Below are positions 17,723 to 27,010 of a stretch of DNA of 64,000 nt, in pieces. The first letter of the stretch is position 1, and each line of letters opens with the position of its first letter. This stretch comes from Novosphingobium sp. GTDB taxonomy: Bacteria > Pseudomonadota > Alphaproteobacteria > Sphingomonadales > Sphingomonadaceae. The stretch is from positions 297,959 to 361,958 of the forward strand of contig JAGHZR010000004.1 in assembly GCA_017745295.1 (NCBI GenBank), given 5' to 3'. The notes under the pieces are model-generated. The model made no database searches. It was given only the letters and a program-made list of their open reading frames with translations, and was not told where the DNA came from. The translations under genes were made by a program, and so were the position numbers.

Positions 17723-18261
17723 CAGGGCAGGACCGTCAGTGCCATGGGGATCGTGGCAATTTCACTTTCGCCGTCGGCGATACGCATTTCGCCGCGCAAT
17801 TTCCGGTAGGCGCGCGGCTGTATCTGTCCATCGAACTTGAGGGTGAAGGGATGTCCGGCGCGCACTTTGCCGAAATGGTAGGCGAACCGGTCATCGAGCG
17901 ATGTGGCGCTCTCGGCATCCGGCACCAGGGTATCGATACTCATGGCGCGCCAGAGCGGCGTGTCGATTGCGATCACGAGGTCCTGGACGTCAGTCGCGGG
18001 GATCAAGCGAACTTGTGTTTCGAACCAGTTGCCGCTGCGCAATATCGCGGCATGGCGCAACTCGATCGTCGCGCGGGGAGTGACGATCCTGCGCTCTGTA
18101 TCTGGCCCGCCGCCCAGCCATCCCGCGAACGCTGCCGCGATCAGTCCCGCAATTACGAAAATGGCCAAAGGGGTTCGCCACTTCGCCAGGCGGCCGGGAT
18201 CGCCATGCTTCGCCTCGATGCCGAACGGCCGGTCGGGCTGTCTTGGGCGCGAACGTTCCAT
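17722..18261 (-). CDS. Membrane-anchored hypothetical protein
   Basis: A 179-aa protein with a short basic cytoplasmic start, one membrane helix at about 30-50 (LAIFVIAGLIAAAFAGWL) and a beta-rich periplasmic domain that ends TIPMALTVLP. I do not recognise the family; the shape resembles small Ig-like or FixH-like envelope domains, but no diagnostic motif is present. It overlaps the DUF421 start by one base and follows the 105-aa gene by 42 bp, so the three are probably one operon. The location between katE and the trehalose genes suggests envelope stress. Confidence 0.65.
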   Translation of the reverse strand: MERSRPRQPDRPFGIEAKHGDPGRLAKWRTPLAIFVIAGLIAAAFAGWLGGGPDTERRIVTPRATIELRHAAILRSGNWFETQVRLIPATDVQDLVIAIDTPLWRAMSIDTLVPDAESATSLDDRFAYHFGKVRAGHPFTLKFDGQIQPRAYRKLRGEMRIADGESEIATIPMALTVLP

Positions 18262-18303
18262 GGTAGCTCCTGAACCCGTGAACGGGCGGCATGTTCCGGG
18301 TCA

Positions 18304-18621
18304 TCAGACGCTCCCTGATGGGGAAATGTCCGGTTTTTTCCGACCGACGATGAGATACCGCCATACACCGATGGCATTGATGACCAGCAGGATCACGTTC
18401 TGCCAGCCAATCCCTTCGCTGTCCGGGTTCAGAAACCCCCAGACGATCAGCGCGAGCGAACTGGAGACGAAGATCGCCATGGCCGTCCCGGTCCAGATCC
18501 TGCCGAGGTTCAGCGAGACCAGCAGCGATGCCAGCACGGCGGCACCGGCGCCGTAATATTGCAGGATGTCTCTCACTTCGATCCTCTCCCGAGAACGATC
18601 CGCCATTGGAGATTTTGGCAT
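18304..18621 (-). CDS. Small membrane protein, three predicted helices
   Basis: A 105-aa protein with hydrophobic segments at about 24-42, 46-64 and 75-92, and a charged tail (VGRKKPD). No family is recognised. An internal ATG at 18606 is an alternative start and gives MADRSRERIEV; the ATG at 18621 has a weak GGGA site. It is the first gene of the three-gene membrane operon and is divergent from glgX across 250 bp. Confidence 0.6.
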   Translation of the reverse strand: MPKSPMADRSRERIEVRDILQYYGAGAAVLASLLVSLNLGRIWTGTAMAIFVSSSLALIVWGFLNPDSEGIGWQNVILLVINAIGVWRYLIVGRKKPDISPSGSV

Positions 18622-18871
18622 TCACGTCCCGCGGCCTTGAAATTCGCAAGGCTCCATTCCGGAAATCGATTTTGCCGAGCCCTGTTCCCGTCGCACTCCG
18701 ATCTGCGGAGAGGCGGCGAAACGGTCGAAGTTGCAAACGGGGAAGGAACCGGGAGGGGGATCGCGAATTGTTTCGCCGGACCCATCACCGCCGCAGGGGG
18801 CTTATGAAATCTTCGACACGCGCCGCGCCGTTCCGGAAGTTTTTCTTGCACAGCGATAGCAGGGTGAATCC

Positions 18872-20971
18872 ATGACTTTCGCCTTCGCGAAGCCGGAACG
18901 GCAGCAGCATGAACTGGGCGCCGAGTTTACCGGGGACGGGACCCATTTCGCGATCTTTTCCGAAAATGCCGAGGCCATGGAACTGTGCCTGTTCTCGCCC
19001 GACGGTACGGAAGAACTGGCGCGGCTGGAAATGCCGAGTCGCGAAGGATCGATCTTTTCGGGATACGTGCCGGGTGCGAAACCCGGCCAGCTCTATGGCT
19101 ATCGCGCCCACGGTCGCTACGAGCCGGAGCAGGGCCACCGCTTCAATCCCAACAAGCTGCTGCTCGACCCTTACGCCCGCGAGATCGCCGGAGCCCTGCA
19201 ATGGGACGATGCGCTGTGGGGGTACGATCTGTCGACCGGGGACGACCTCACTTTCGACGGGCGCGATTCCGCACCGTTCATGGTCAAGGGTGTGGTGCAG
19301 GACCCGGCTTTCGACTGGGAGGGAGACAATTCCATCCGTCGTCCCTGGGGGGAGACTCTGGTCTACGAAGCCCATGTGCGCGGGCTGACGATGAGCCACC
19401 CGGACGTTCCCGAGGAACTGCGCGGGACTTATGCGGGCATGGTCAGCCCGCCGATCATCGACCATCTGCTGAAGCTGGGCGTTTCCGCGATTGAACTGCT
19501 TCCCTGCCAGTTCTTCCTCGACGATCGCATGTTGCTGGACAAGGGCCTGTCCAATTACTGGGGCTACCAGACGCTCGGCTATTTCGCGCCCGAACCGCGC
19601 TATCTCGGCCCGATCCGGGGGAAAGCGCCTGCTATCAGCCAGTTCAAGGACATGGTGAAGCGCTTTCACCAGGCGGGCATCGAGGTCATCATGGATGTGG
19701 TCTACAACCACACGGCCGAAGGCTCCGAGCGTGGGCCGACGCTGTGCTTCCGAGGCCTCGACAACGCCAGCTACTATGCCCTCTCGTCCGAAAACCCGCG
19801 CTACAGTTTCGACCAGACCGGCACCGGCAACACGCTCAGCGTCGCGCACCCGATGGTCATTCGCATGGTCCTCGATTCCCTGCGCTACTGGGTGCAGGCC
19901 ATGCATGTCGACGGGTTTCGCTTCGATCTGGCCTCGACGCTAGGCCGTGAGGCCATGGGCTTCGACCGGGAGGGCGGGTTCTTCGATGCGATCCGGCAGG
20001 ACCCGATCCTCTCCGGCGTCAAGCTGATCGCCGAGCCATGGGACGTGGGCAGCGGCGGCTATCAGGTCGGCGGTTTTCCCTATCCGTTCCGGGAATGGAA
20101 CGACAAGTTCCGCGACACCGCACGCGGCTTCTGGCGCGGCGATCCGGCGCTGGTCGGCGATATGGCCAACCACCTGATCGGCTCGCCCGAGCAGTTCAAC
20201 CATTCCGATCGCGGGGCGACGTCCTCGGTCAATTTCCTTGCCGCGCATGACGGTTTCACCTTGCTCGACACGGTTTCCTACAACGATCGCCACAACGAGG
20301 ACAACGGGGAGGGCGGGGCCGACGGGCACGACAACAATCTCTCCGACGACATGGGCGCCGACGGCCCGACCGAGGATCCGGGCATCGTCGAGGCCCGCGC
20401 GCGCCGTCGCCGCGCGATGCTGGCGACGCTGCTGCTCAGCCAGGGCGTGCCGATGATCCTGGCCGGCGACGAACTGGGCAACAGCCAGCAGGGCAACAAC
20501 AACGTCTATTGCCAGGACAACGAGACCGCCTGGATCGACTGGGCAGGCAAGGACGACGAACTGCTGGACTTCTGCAGGCGCATGGCCGACTTCCGGCGCG
20601 ACCATCCGGTGCTCGCGCAGGACAATTTCCTGAGCGGCGAGCCGGGCGAGGACGGCCGCGTCGAGATCGCCTGGCATCAGCCGGATGGCCGCGAGATGGA
20701 CGCTGAGCTATGGGGGCAGGCCGAACTGCGCGTCCTGGGCTTCTTCCTGGGCTATTCCGCGCAGGAGGCGTTCGTCGAGGGCGAGCGGCCGCTGTTCATC
20801 GTGCTCAATGCCGGGGACGAAGTTACCTTCACCCTGCCGGAGCACAACGGTATCGCGCAGTGGCATCGGGTGCTCGATACCGCGCGCGGGGACGCCTTTG
20901 CGCCCGAGGCGGTGGAGAACGGCACGGCGGTCGTTCCTGCCGCCAGCGTCAGCGTCTTTGTGCCGGAATGA
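18872..20971 (+). CDS. glgX: Glycogen debranching enzyme
   Basis: A 699-aa GH13 isoamylase-type enzyme that hydrolyses alpha-1,6 branch points of glycogen or limit dextrins. An N-terminal CBM48-like domain is followed by the barrel with DVVYNHTAEGS (region I), GFRFDLAS with the nucleophile Asp (II), LIAEPWDVG with the acid Glu (III) and FLAAHDGFTL (IV). A charged loop rich in Asp and Gly (NEDNGEGGADGHDNN) lies after region IV. It overlaps treZ by ATGA, so the product feeds the trehalose branch. A GGAAC element at 18745 has no proper -10 partner, so the promoter is not assigned. Confidence 0.94.
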   Translation: MTFAFAKPERQQHELGAEFTGDGTHFAIFSENAEAMELCLFSPDGTEELARLEMPSREGSIFSGYVPGAKPGQLYGYRAHGRYEPEQGHRFNPNKLLLDPYAREIAGALQWDDALWGYDLSTGDDLTFDGRDSAPFMVKGVVQDPAFDWEGDNSIRRPWGETLVYEAHVRGLTMSHPDVPEELRGTYAGMVSPPIIDHLLKLGVSAIELLPCQFFLDDRMLLDKGLSNYWGYQTLGYFAPEPRYLGPIRGKAPAISQFKDMVKRFHQAGIEVIMDVVYNHTAEGSERGPTLCFRGLDNASYYALSSENPRYSFDQTGTGNTLSVAHPMVIRMVLDSLRYWVQAMHVDGFRFDLASTLGREAMGFDREGGFFDAIRQDPILSGVKLIAEPWDVGSGGYQVGGFPYPFREWNDKFRDTARGFWRGDPALVGDMANHLIGSPEQFNHSDRGATSSVNFLAAHDGFTLLDTVSYNDRHNEDNGEGGADGHDNNLSDDMGADGPTEDPGIVEARARRRRAMLATLLLSQGVPMILAGDELGNSQQGNNNVYCQDNETAWIDWAGKDDELLDFCRRMADFRRDHPVLAQDNFLSGEPGEDGRVEIAWHQPDGREMDAELWGQAELRVLGFFLGYSAQEAFVEGERPLFIVLNAGDEVTFTLPEHNGIAQWHRVLDTARGDAFAPEAVENGTAVVPAASVSVFVPE

Positions 20972-22707
20972 GCGGCATGTCCCATTATGCCAAGTCCTGG
21001 GGCGCTGAGCCGCTGGATGGCGGACGTTGGCGCTTCAGTCTGTGGGCGCCGGAAGCGAAAACGGTTTCGGTAGCGCTCGCCGGCGGTCCCACCGCGCTGA
21101 CAGGCGAACCGGACGGCTGGTGGCGCGTCGAAGCCGAGGCCTCGCCGGGTGAGGCCTATAGCTTCGTCGTCGATGGAAGCGCTTATCCCGATCCCGCGTC
21201 GCGCGCACAACAGGGCGATGTTCACGGACCTTCGCTGCTGGTCGATCCCGGAGGCTTCGCATGGCAGAGCGCGTGGAACGGCCTGCCGTGGAGCGATGCA
21301 GTCATCTACGAAATGCATCTCGGTACTTTCACCGAGGCAGGCACGTTTGCCGCTGCCGAAGACGAACTGCCCCGCCTTCGCGACCTTGGCATCACTCTGG
21401 TGGAACTCATGCCGGTCGCCCAGTTCGACGGGCAGCGAGGCTGGGGATACGACGGCGTGCTGCCCTATGCACCGCATAATGCCTATGGTGCGCCGGACGA
21501 CTTTCGGCGCTTCGTCGACAAAGCCCATGCGCTGGGCATGGGCGTGATGCTGGATGTCGTCTACAACCACCTCGGTCCTTCGGGGAATTACCTGGCAGCC
21601 TGGTGCCCTGCGTTCTTCCATGCCGGACGCCGCTCGCCCTGGGGGCAGGGGATCGCCTACGAAATCCCCGCCGTGCGCAACTACTTCATCGAGAACGCGC
21701 TTTACTGGCTGACCGAATATCGGCTCGACGGGCTGCGGCTCGATGCGGTCCATGCCATCGAGGATCATTCCGCCGTCCATTTCCTGGACGAGCTGGGCGC
21801 GCGCGTGCGAGCCGGGGAATGGGATCGCCCGATCCACCTCGTCACCGAGGACGAACGCAACCTCGCGCGCTACTTCGTCTCCGACGCGCCGTTCGACGCG
21901 ACCTGGAACGACGACTGGCATCACGCCGTGCATTGCCTGCTCACCGGCGAGAACGAGTCCTACTATGCGGCGTTCGCGGTCGATCCGCTGGCCGATATCG
22001 AAACGGCCTTGCGCGACGGGTATGTCGAACAGGGGCAGGACCGCCCAGCCTCGCGGCACCCCCGCGGGGAGCCTTCCGACGCCTTGGCGCGCACCGCCTT
22101 CGTGAACTTCCTCGGCAACCACGATCAGGTGGGCAACCGAGCGCGCGGGGAGCGGCTGCACCAGCTCGTTGCCGACCGCACGGCGCTTCGCGTCGTCACT
22201 GCGCTGACCCTGCTCGCCCCGTCCGCGCCGATGCTGTTCATGGGGGACGAGTTCCTCACCGAGGCGCCATTCCTGTTCTTCGCGAACTTTACCGGAGATC
22301 TCGCCCAGGCTGTCCGCAAGGGCCGTGCCGAGGAATTCGCACAGTTCGAAGCCTTCGGCGGCGAAGTGCCCGATCCGATCTCGCCCGAGACGTTCGCTGC
22401 CTCGAAGATAGGCCGTCCGCTGCACAAGGAGCAGCTAGAGCACATGCAGTTCATCGGTGGAATTCTCAGCCTGCGCCGCGCCAAACTCATTCCGCTGCTG
22501 GCCGCGAATGCCTCGCCGCAAGGCACGGTGAAACGGGAGGGCGCCGTGATCGATGCTGTCTGGGATTTCGGAGAGGCACGTCTGGCCCTGCGCGCCCGGC
22601 TTGGCGATGGAAAATTCGAACCTCACGACGATCCGCTTCTCGTCATCACCGAAAGGGCAAGTCCTTTCGCCTTTTCCGCAGCGCTCCTTGCCGAGATTCG
22701 CGCATGA
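20968..22707 (+). CDS. treZ: Malto-oligosyltrehalose trehalohydrolase
   Basis: A 579-aa GH13 enzyme that releases trehalose from maltooligosyl-trehalose. After an N-terminal beta domain (about 1-100) the barrel shows DVVYNHLGPSGNY, LRLDAVHAI with the nucleophile Asp, LVTEDERN with the acid Glu, and NFLGNHDQVGNRARGERL. The ATG at 20968 overlaps the glgX TGA as ATGA, and the last codon overlaps the treY start the same way. The three genes form a glycogen-to-trehalose pathway, giving an osmolyte or desiccation protectant. Confidence 0.95.
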   Translation: MSGMSHYAKSWGAEPLDGGRWRFSLWAPEAKTVSVALAGGPTALTGEPDGWWRVEAEASPGEAYSFVVDGSAYPDPASRAQQGDVHGPSLLVDPGGFAWQSAWNGLPWSDAVIYEMHLGTFTEAGTFAAAEDELPRLRDLGITLVELMPVAQFDGQRGWGYDGVLPYAPHNAYGAPDDFRRFVDKAHALGMGVMLDVVYNHLGPSGNYLAAWCPAFFHAGRRSPWGQGIAYEIPAVRNYFIENALYWLTEYRLDGLRLDAVHAIEDHSAVHFLDELGARVRAGEWDRPIHLVTEDERNLARYFVSDAPFDATWNDDWHHAVHCLLTGENESYYAAFAVDPLADIETALRDGYVEQGQDRPASRHPRGEPSDALARTAFVNFLGNHDQVGNRARGERLHQLVADRTALRVVTALTLLAPSAPMLFMGDEFLTEAPFLFFANFTGDLAQAVRKGRAEEFAQFEAFGGEVPDPISPETFAASKIGRPLHKEQLEHMQFIGGILSLRRAKLIPLLAANASPQGTVKREGAVIDAVWDFGEARLALRARLGDGKFEPHDDPLLVITERASPFAFSAALLAEIRA

Positions 22708-24935
22708 CCTATTCCCCTCCTTTCGTCGCCACCTACCGTCTGCAACTCCGCAACGGCATGGACCTCGATCAGGCGCGAGACTTGCTCCCCTGGCTGAGCG
22801 AACTGGGTGCAAGCCACCTCTATCTTTCGCCGCTCTTCCATGCCGCCTCGGGTTCGACCCACGGATACGACGTCATCGATCCCAATGCCGTCGATCCCGT
22901 GCTCGGTGGAGAGGCGGCTTTCATCGCCCTCAGCGATGCGGCGCGGACAGCAGGGATCGGCCTGGTGCTCGACATCGTGCCCAATCACATGGCGTTCACT
23001 CCGGAAAATCCCTTTGTCGCCGATATCCTGCGCCATGGCCGGGACAGCCGGTTCGCCCACGTCTTCGACATCGACTGGAACAAGGGGCCACTGCATTTCC
23101 CCGTGCTGGACGGTACGGTCGGGGACGTGCTCGCAAGCGGGCAGATCGCCGTGGTCGGGACCGAGCAGGACCCCGCTCTGACGATCTACGCCGAGACTTA
23201 TCCGTTGCGTCTGACGCCGCTGGCCCGGCAACTGGTGGAAGAAGGCGGGCTGGATGCGCCAGCCCTGACCGCACTGCTTTCCGAACAGTGGTGGTCCGTG
23301 GGGGACTGGCGCGAGACGGCGGATGCGATCATTCATCGGCGCTTCTTCAACATCACCGGCCTGATCGGCGTGATGCAGGAAGACCCTAGCGTCTTCGAAC
23401 TGACGCACCGCTGGATCGTGGAGCACGTCCGTGCCGGGCGTATCCAGGGCCTCAGGGTCGACCATATCGATGGGCTGGCGCGCCCCGGAGACTATCTGCG
23501 GCGGCTGCGCGAAGCGGTGGGAACGGTGCCGGTCTGGGCAGAGAAGATCGTCAAGCCGGGCGAGGATATCCCCGAGTCCTGGCCGATCGAAGGCATGACA
23601 GGTTACGAATTCATGACCCCGGTAACCCGCCTGCTGACGAATGGCACAGGCCTTGCCGTTATGCGGGACGCAGCCGCCGGAGCCGTCCCCGCGAACATGC
23701 AGGCGGAAGTGCGAACGGTCCGCAGGCAATTGCTCGGCGGCGCGCTTGCCCCTGAACTGCGGCGCGTGGAAACCGCTGCCTCCGCGGCGATGTCAGCTCC
23801 GGCCCAAACACGTATCGGGGTTGCCGAAGCCGTCGCAGATCTGGCGGTGAACTGGCCGGTCTATCGTTCCTATGCAGCGGACGGCTGTCCGCTCGCCCCC
23901 CGGTTCGAGGCGCTGCGCGCTCCCGGTTTGCCGGGCACCTTGATCGACTTGCTGCATGGTGCCGAAAACGACACTGAAAAGGGTGGGACAGCTCGCAACT
24001 TTGCAGGTCGGTTCGAACAATTGACCGGCGCCCTGACAGCCAAGTCTGAGGAAGACACCGTGTTCTTCCGGATGATCGCCTATCTTCCTTTCTGCGAGGT
24101 GGGTGCGGAGCCGGATTTGACGACGATGACGGTCGGGCAATTTTCAAGGGTCATGCAGGAACGGTCATCGCAATGGCCGCTTGGCCTGAATACACTTTCG
24201 ACACACGACACCAAGCGCTCCGCTGATGCGCGCGCGGCGGTCGTCGCGCTGAGCCATTTTCCGGGCTTGGCCGCACGATTGTTGAGCGCGGCCGGGGAAC
24301 GCGCAAGGAGCCACGACCTCCCGCCACGCTGGGGTCTCTATGCGCTGCAATCGGCGCTGATGCTGCGCGGCGAACCGGAAGCTCCCGAGCGCCTGTCGGC
24401 GCACCTGTCGAAAGCGATGCGCGAGGCAAAGGACTTGTCGCAGCACGAGGCTCCGGACGAGCAGGCCGAAAGCCGACTTGCCGATCTCGGCCGCGAACTG
24501 CTGGACGCTGTCGCAAAGGGGGAGGGCGGGGAGGCCGATGAATGGAGTCGGTTCGACAGGCGCCGCGAACAGATCGTGCTCGCGCAAGTCGTGCTCCAAC
24601 TGACGGCACCTGGAATTCCCGACATCTATCAGGGCTGCGAACTACCGGCCTCGAATCTCACCGATCCCGACAATCGCCGCGCTGTCGATTTCGCCAGGCT
24701 CACGCAGGTCGAAAGCGCTTCCTCGCTTTCAGCACGCAAACGGAACCTTACCCGCAGGATCCTTCATCTGCGCCACAGCTATGCCGACCTCTTCACACGC
24801 GGCGATTATGCCCTGATCGAGGAACCCGGTTGCTGGCGCATCGTTCGGACGCTCGGAAGCAAGGTGGTCGTGGTGGAAATGCCTCTGCCGCGCGGAACTT
24901 CGCCGGGCGAGTGGCAGATCAGCGTCTTCGAGTGA
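22704..24935 (+). CDS. treY: Malto-oligosyltrehalose synthase
   Basis: A 743-aa GH13 enzyme that converts the reducing-end alpha-1,4 bond of a maltooligosaccharide into the alpha,alpha-1,1 bond. It starts with the usual TYRLQLRNGMDLDQA and PWLSELGASHLYLSP, then has DIVPNHMAF, LRVDHIDGL with the nucleophile Asp, WAEKIVKPGE with the acid Glu, and LSTHDTKRSADARA. It starts at the ATG of the ATGA overlap with treZ; the frame is open further upstream inside treZ, but only in antiparallel-looking low-quality sequence. The gene ends 4 bp before the convergent DUF3606 gene. Confidence 0.95.
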   Translation: MTYSPPFVATYRLQLRNGMDLDQARDLLPWLSELGASHLYLSPLFHAASGSTHGYDVIDPNAVDPVLGGEAAFIALSDAARTAGIGLVLDIVPNHMAFTPENPFVADILRHGRDSRFAHVFDIDWNKGPLHFPVLDGTVGDVLASGQIAVVGTEQDPALTIYAETYPLRLTPLARQLVEEGGLDAPALTALLSEQWWSVGDWRETADAIIHRRFFNITGLIGVMQEDPSVFELTHRWIVEHVRAGRIQGLRVDHIDGLARPGDYLRRLREAVGTVPVWAEKIVKPGEDIPESWPIEGMTGYEFMTPVTRLLTNGTGLAVMRDAAAGAVPANMQAEVRTVRRQLLGGALAPELRRVETAASAAMSAPAQTRIGVAEAVADLAVNWPVYRSYAADGCPLAPRFEALRAPGLPGTLIDLLHGAENDTEKGGTARNFAGRFEQLTGALTAKSEEDTVFFRMIAYLPFCEVGAEPDLTTMTVGQFSRVMQERSSQWPLGLNTLSTHDTKRSADARAAVVALSHFPGLAARLLSAAGERARSHDLPPRWGLYALQSALMLRGEPEAPERLSAHLSKAMREAKDLSQHEAPDEQAESRLADLGRELLDAVAKGEGGEADEWSRFDRRREQIVLAQVVLQLTAPGIPDIYQGCELPASNLTDPDNRRAVDFARLTQVESASSLSARKRNLTRRILHLRHSYADLFTRGDYALIEEPGCWRIVRTLGSKVVVVEMPLPRGTSPGEWQISVFE

Positions 24936-24939
24936 AAGA

Positions 24940-25116
24940 TCACTGCCCTAGCAGCGCCTTTACCGCTGCGATGTCCGGCCCGACGACCCGGATGGCGCTT
25001 TCGAGCTGGGTCCGATCGAGCTGCAGGCGGGCGGTCCAGTAAGCTACCTCGCGCTCGTCATGAAGCGATACTCTGGAACAATCCAGCGGTACGGCTCCGG
25101 CCTTGTTCTCCGGCAT
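24940..25116 (-). CDS. DUF3606 domain protein
   Basis: A 58-aa soluble protein with the DUF3606 pattern: RVSLHDEREVAYWTARL, then LDRTQLESAIRVVG and a final VKALLG. The function of the family is unknown; it is common in alphaproteobacterial stress regulons. The ATG at 25116 has AAGGAG seven bases upstream, which decides it over longer in-frame starts. It is separated from the acetyl-CoA hydrolase stop by 64 bp on the same strand and may be its downstream neighbour or have its own promoter. Confidence 0.8.
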   Translation of the reverse strand: MPENKAGAVPLDCSRVSLHDEREVAYWTARLQLDRTQLESAIRVVGPDIAAVKALLGQ

Positions 25117-25180
25117 CACAATGCTCCTTGTCATGCAAGACCAACGCGCGAGCACAGGCTCCGATCCTGACACGGCCAAT

Positions 25181-27010
25181 TCAATCTTTCGCTCTCAGCG
25201 CTCCCAATACCAAAGCGCGGTAACTGCGTTCGCGAACGCCGCGGGGGTCGGCCAGTCCCATGCGTTCGAGCGCTTCGGTTTCCTCCGCGCGAAGATCGGT
25301 GACGGCAATACCGCGCGCCATCAGGCCTGCCAGAGCGGTGGGGCGATGTGCGACCTCAGACAAAAACTGAAGTGCAGGCAAAAGCCGCTGCTCCACGGCA
25401 GTAAAATCGGTGCCGAACGGATAGGGCGAGAATTCGGTGCCGGGGAGGGCCGATTGCAAACGGTCGGGCACATTGTTGCGATGGATCTCGTCGGGCATCC
25501 AGTCCGCCGCGAGCTTGCCTGCCTCGCGAGCGGCATCCATCAGCTCGTCCTGGAACCGGCTGTCGGCGATGGCGACGAGGCGTTGGATCACCCGTTCATC
25601 GCTCATGCCGCGCAAGTCCGCGATCCCGTATTCGGTCACCACGATATCGCGCAAATGGCGGGGGATCGTCTCATGGCCATAGGACCACACGATGTTGGAG
25701 CGTAGTTCGCCTTTGTGCAGGCGGGTGGCGGGAAGGGTGATGATCGAGCGGGCGCCTTCCAGTTCCAGCGCCTGGGCGACGAAATTGTACTGCCCGCCGA
25801 CGCCGCTGACCACGCGGCCGTCCTCCAGCCCGTCCGAGACCGTCGCGCCCAGCAGCGTCACCATCATCGCGCTGTTGACGAAGCGGGCGTCCACGCGGGC
25901 GGCGCGCTTGGCCTGCTCGTCGCCGTAAAGCGCGTTAATCCAGGAAATCCCGCGCATGTGAATGCGGCGGCGGGTGTCCTCGTCCATCTCGCGCAGGGCG
26001 GCGTAGAAACTGCGCGGGCCGACGAAGAAGCCGCCGTGCAGTACGGCCCCTTCGACCTCGCGCTTGAGGATTCCCGCGCGTAGCAGTTCGAGGAAGCCGT
26101 CGACCAGCATCTCGGTCGGCGCATAGAGGCCCTGCTCGAAGGGCGTCGCTTCGGCGTGCAGGCGCATGCCGGTCGTGAGGTCTGCCAGGATGGAAGCAAA
26201 GCGCTCCGGGCCGCGATGTCTGCGGATCAGGGCATCGGCCACCGCATCGCCGATCTCGCCGATGCCGATCTGCAACGAGCCGCCGTCGGGGACCAGCGAG
26301 GCGACGTGCATGCCGATCGCATGTTGCGCCATGCCGATCGGCTGCTTGGGCGGGCCGAACAGGGGGAAGCGGGTTTCCTCGCTGTCGAGGATCATCGCGA
26401 AACGGTCGGCAGGCAGTTCGGCGGTGCCGGTCATGAACGGGAGTTCGTCGTTGACCTGCCCGACCAGCAGGAAATCGGCCTTGCCTGCATCGCGAGCGAC
26501 CAGCAGATCGAGCGTCATGTCGGTGTTGCAGCTCAGGCTGAAGCGGTCGCCCCGGCGCGCGACGATCTGGGCAATGACATTGACGCCCTGGTCGATCAGG
26601 CAGCGCATGGCATGGGTATAATTGACCGAGATGTAGCTGCGCTGCGCCGCTTCGGTGTCGAGGCGGCTTCCGGCCTGGAAGAAGAATTCGTTGACTTCGA
26701 TGTTGGGCGGCATGTCTCCCGCACGCTGGGCGGCGGCATAGGCGAATTCGGGATAGCCGCCCATGGTCCGCGCGAACACGGGTTCGAGGAAACGGCGCTC
26801 CAGTTCGCTACCGAGCGGTGGCGGCTCCAGCGTCAGCGCGGTGAAGATCGAGAGACTGACGGCGGGATCGTCGCGGGCCATCTCGAACAGGGCGTTGGCG
26901 ACATGGGGCGCCTTGCCCAGCCCCAGCGGTAGACCGAGGACGACCCGTCCGCCGGTATGCTCGACGATGCGCCGCGCGACCTCGTGTGGGTCGGACAGGA
27001 ACAGGCTCAC
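25181..27010 (-). CDS. Acetyl-CoA hydrolase/transferase family protein
   Basis: A 609-aa member of the CoA-transferase family (4-hydroxybutyrate CoA-transferase or acetyl-CoA hydrolase fold). Recognisable parts are the N-terminal half with SVNYTHAMRC, the segment SLQIGIGEIGDAVADALI and the C-terminal half with VSGVGGQYNFVAQALELEGARSIITLPATR followed by VVTEYGIADLRGMSDERV. These enzymes move CoA between acids or release acetate. The start is taken as GTG at 27010, which overlaps the fadJ stop as GTGA; an ATG at 27025 is possible. It is the last gene of the beta-oxidation operon, so it may recycle CoA or produce acetate from the pathway. Confidence 0.85.
   Translation of the reverse strand: MSLFLSDPHEVARRIVEHTGGRVVLGLPLGLGKAPHVANALFEMARDDPAVSLSIFTALTLEPPPLGSELERRFLEPVFARTMGGYPEFAYAAAQRAGDMPPNIEVNEFFFQAGSRLDTEAAQRSYISVNYTHAMRCLIDQGVNVIAQIVARRGDRFSLSCNTDMTLDLLVARDAGKADFLLVGQVNDELPFMTGTAELPADRFAMILDSEETRFPLFGPPKQPIGMAQHAIGMHVASLVPDGGSLQIGIGEIGDAVADALIRRHRGPERFASILADLTTGMRLHAEATPFEQGLYAPTEMLVDGFLELLRAGILKREVEGAVLHGGFFVGPRSFYAALREMDEDTRRRIHMRGISWINALYGDEQAKRAARVDARFVNSAMMVTLLGATVSDGLEDGRVVSGVGGQYNFVAQALELEGARSIITLPATRLHKGELRSNIVWSYGHETIPRHLRDIVVTEYGIADLRGMSDERVIQRLVAIADSRFQDELMDAAREAGKLAADWMPDEIHRNNVPDRLQSALPGTEFSPYPFGTDFTAVEQRLLPALQFLSEVAHRPTALAGLMARGIAVTDLRAEETEALERMGLADPRGVRERSYRALVLGALRAKD

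Noticed and set aside
18745..18768. GGAAC before glgX as an EcfG promoter
   Set aside because: No CGTT-like -10 at 16-17 nt; the nearest TGTT is 19 nt away.
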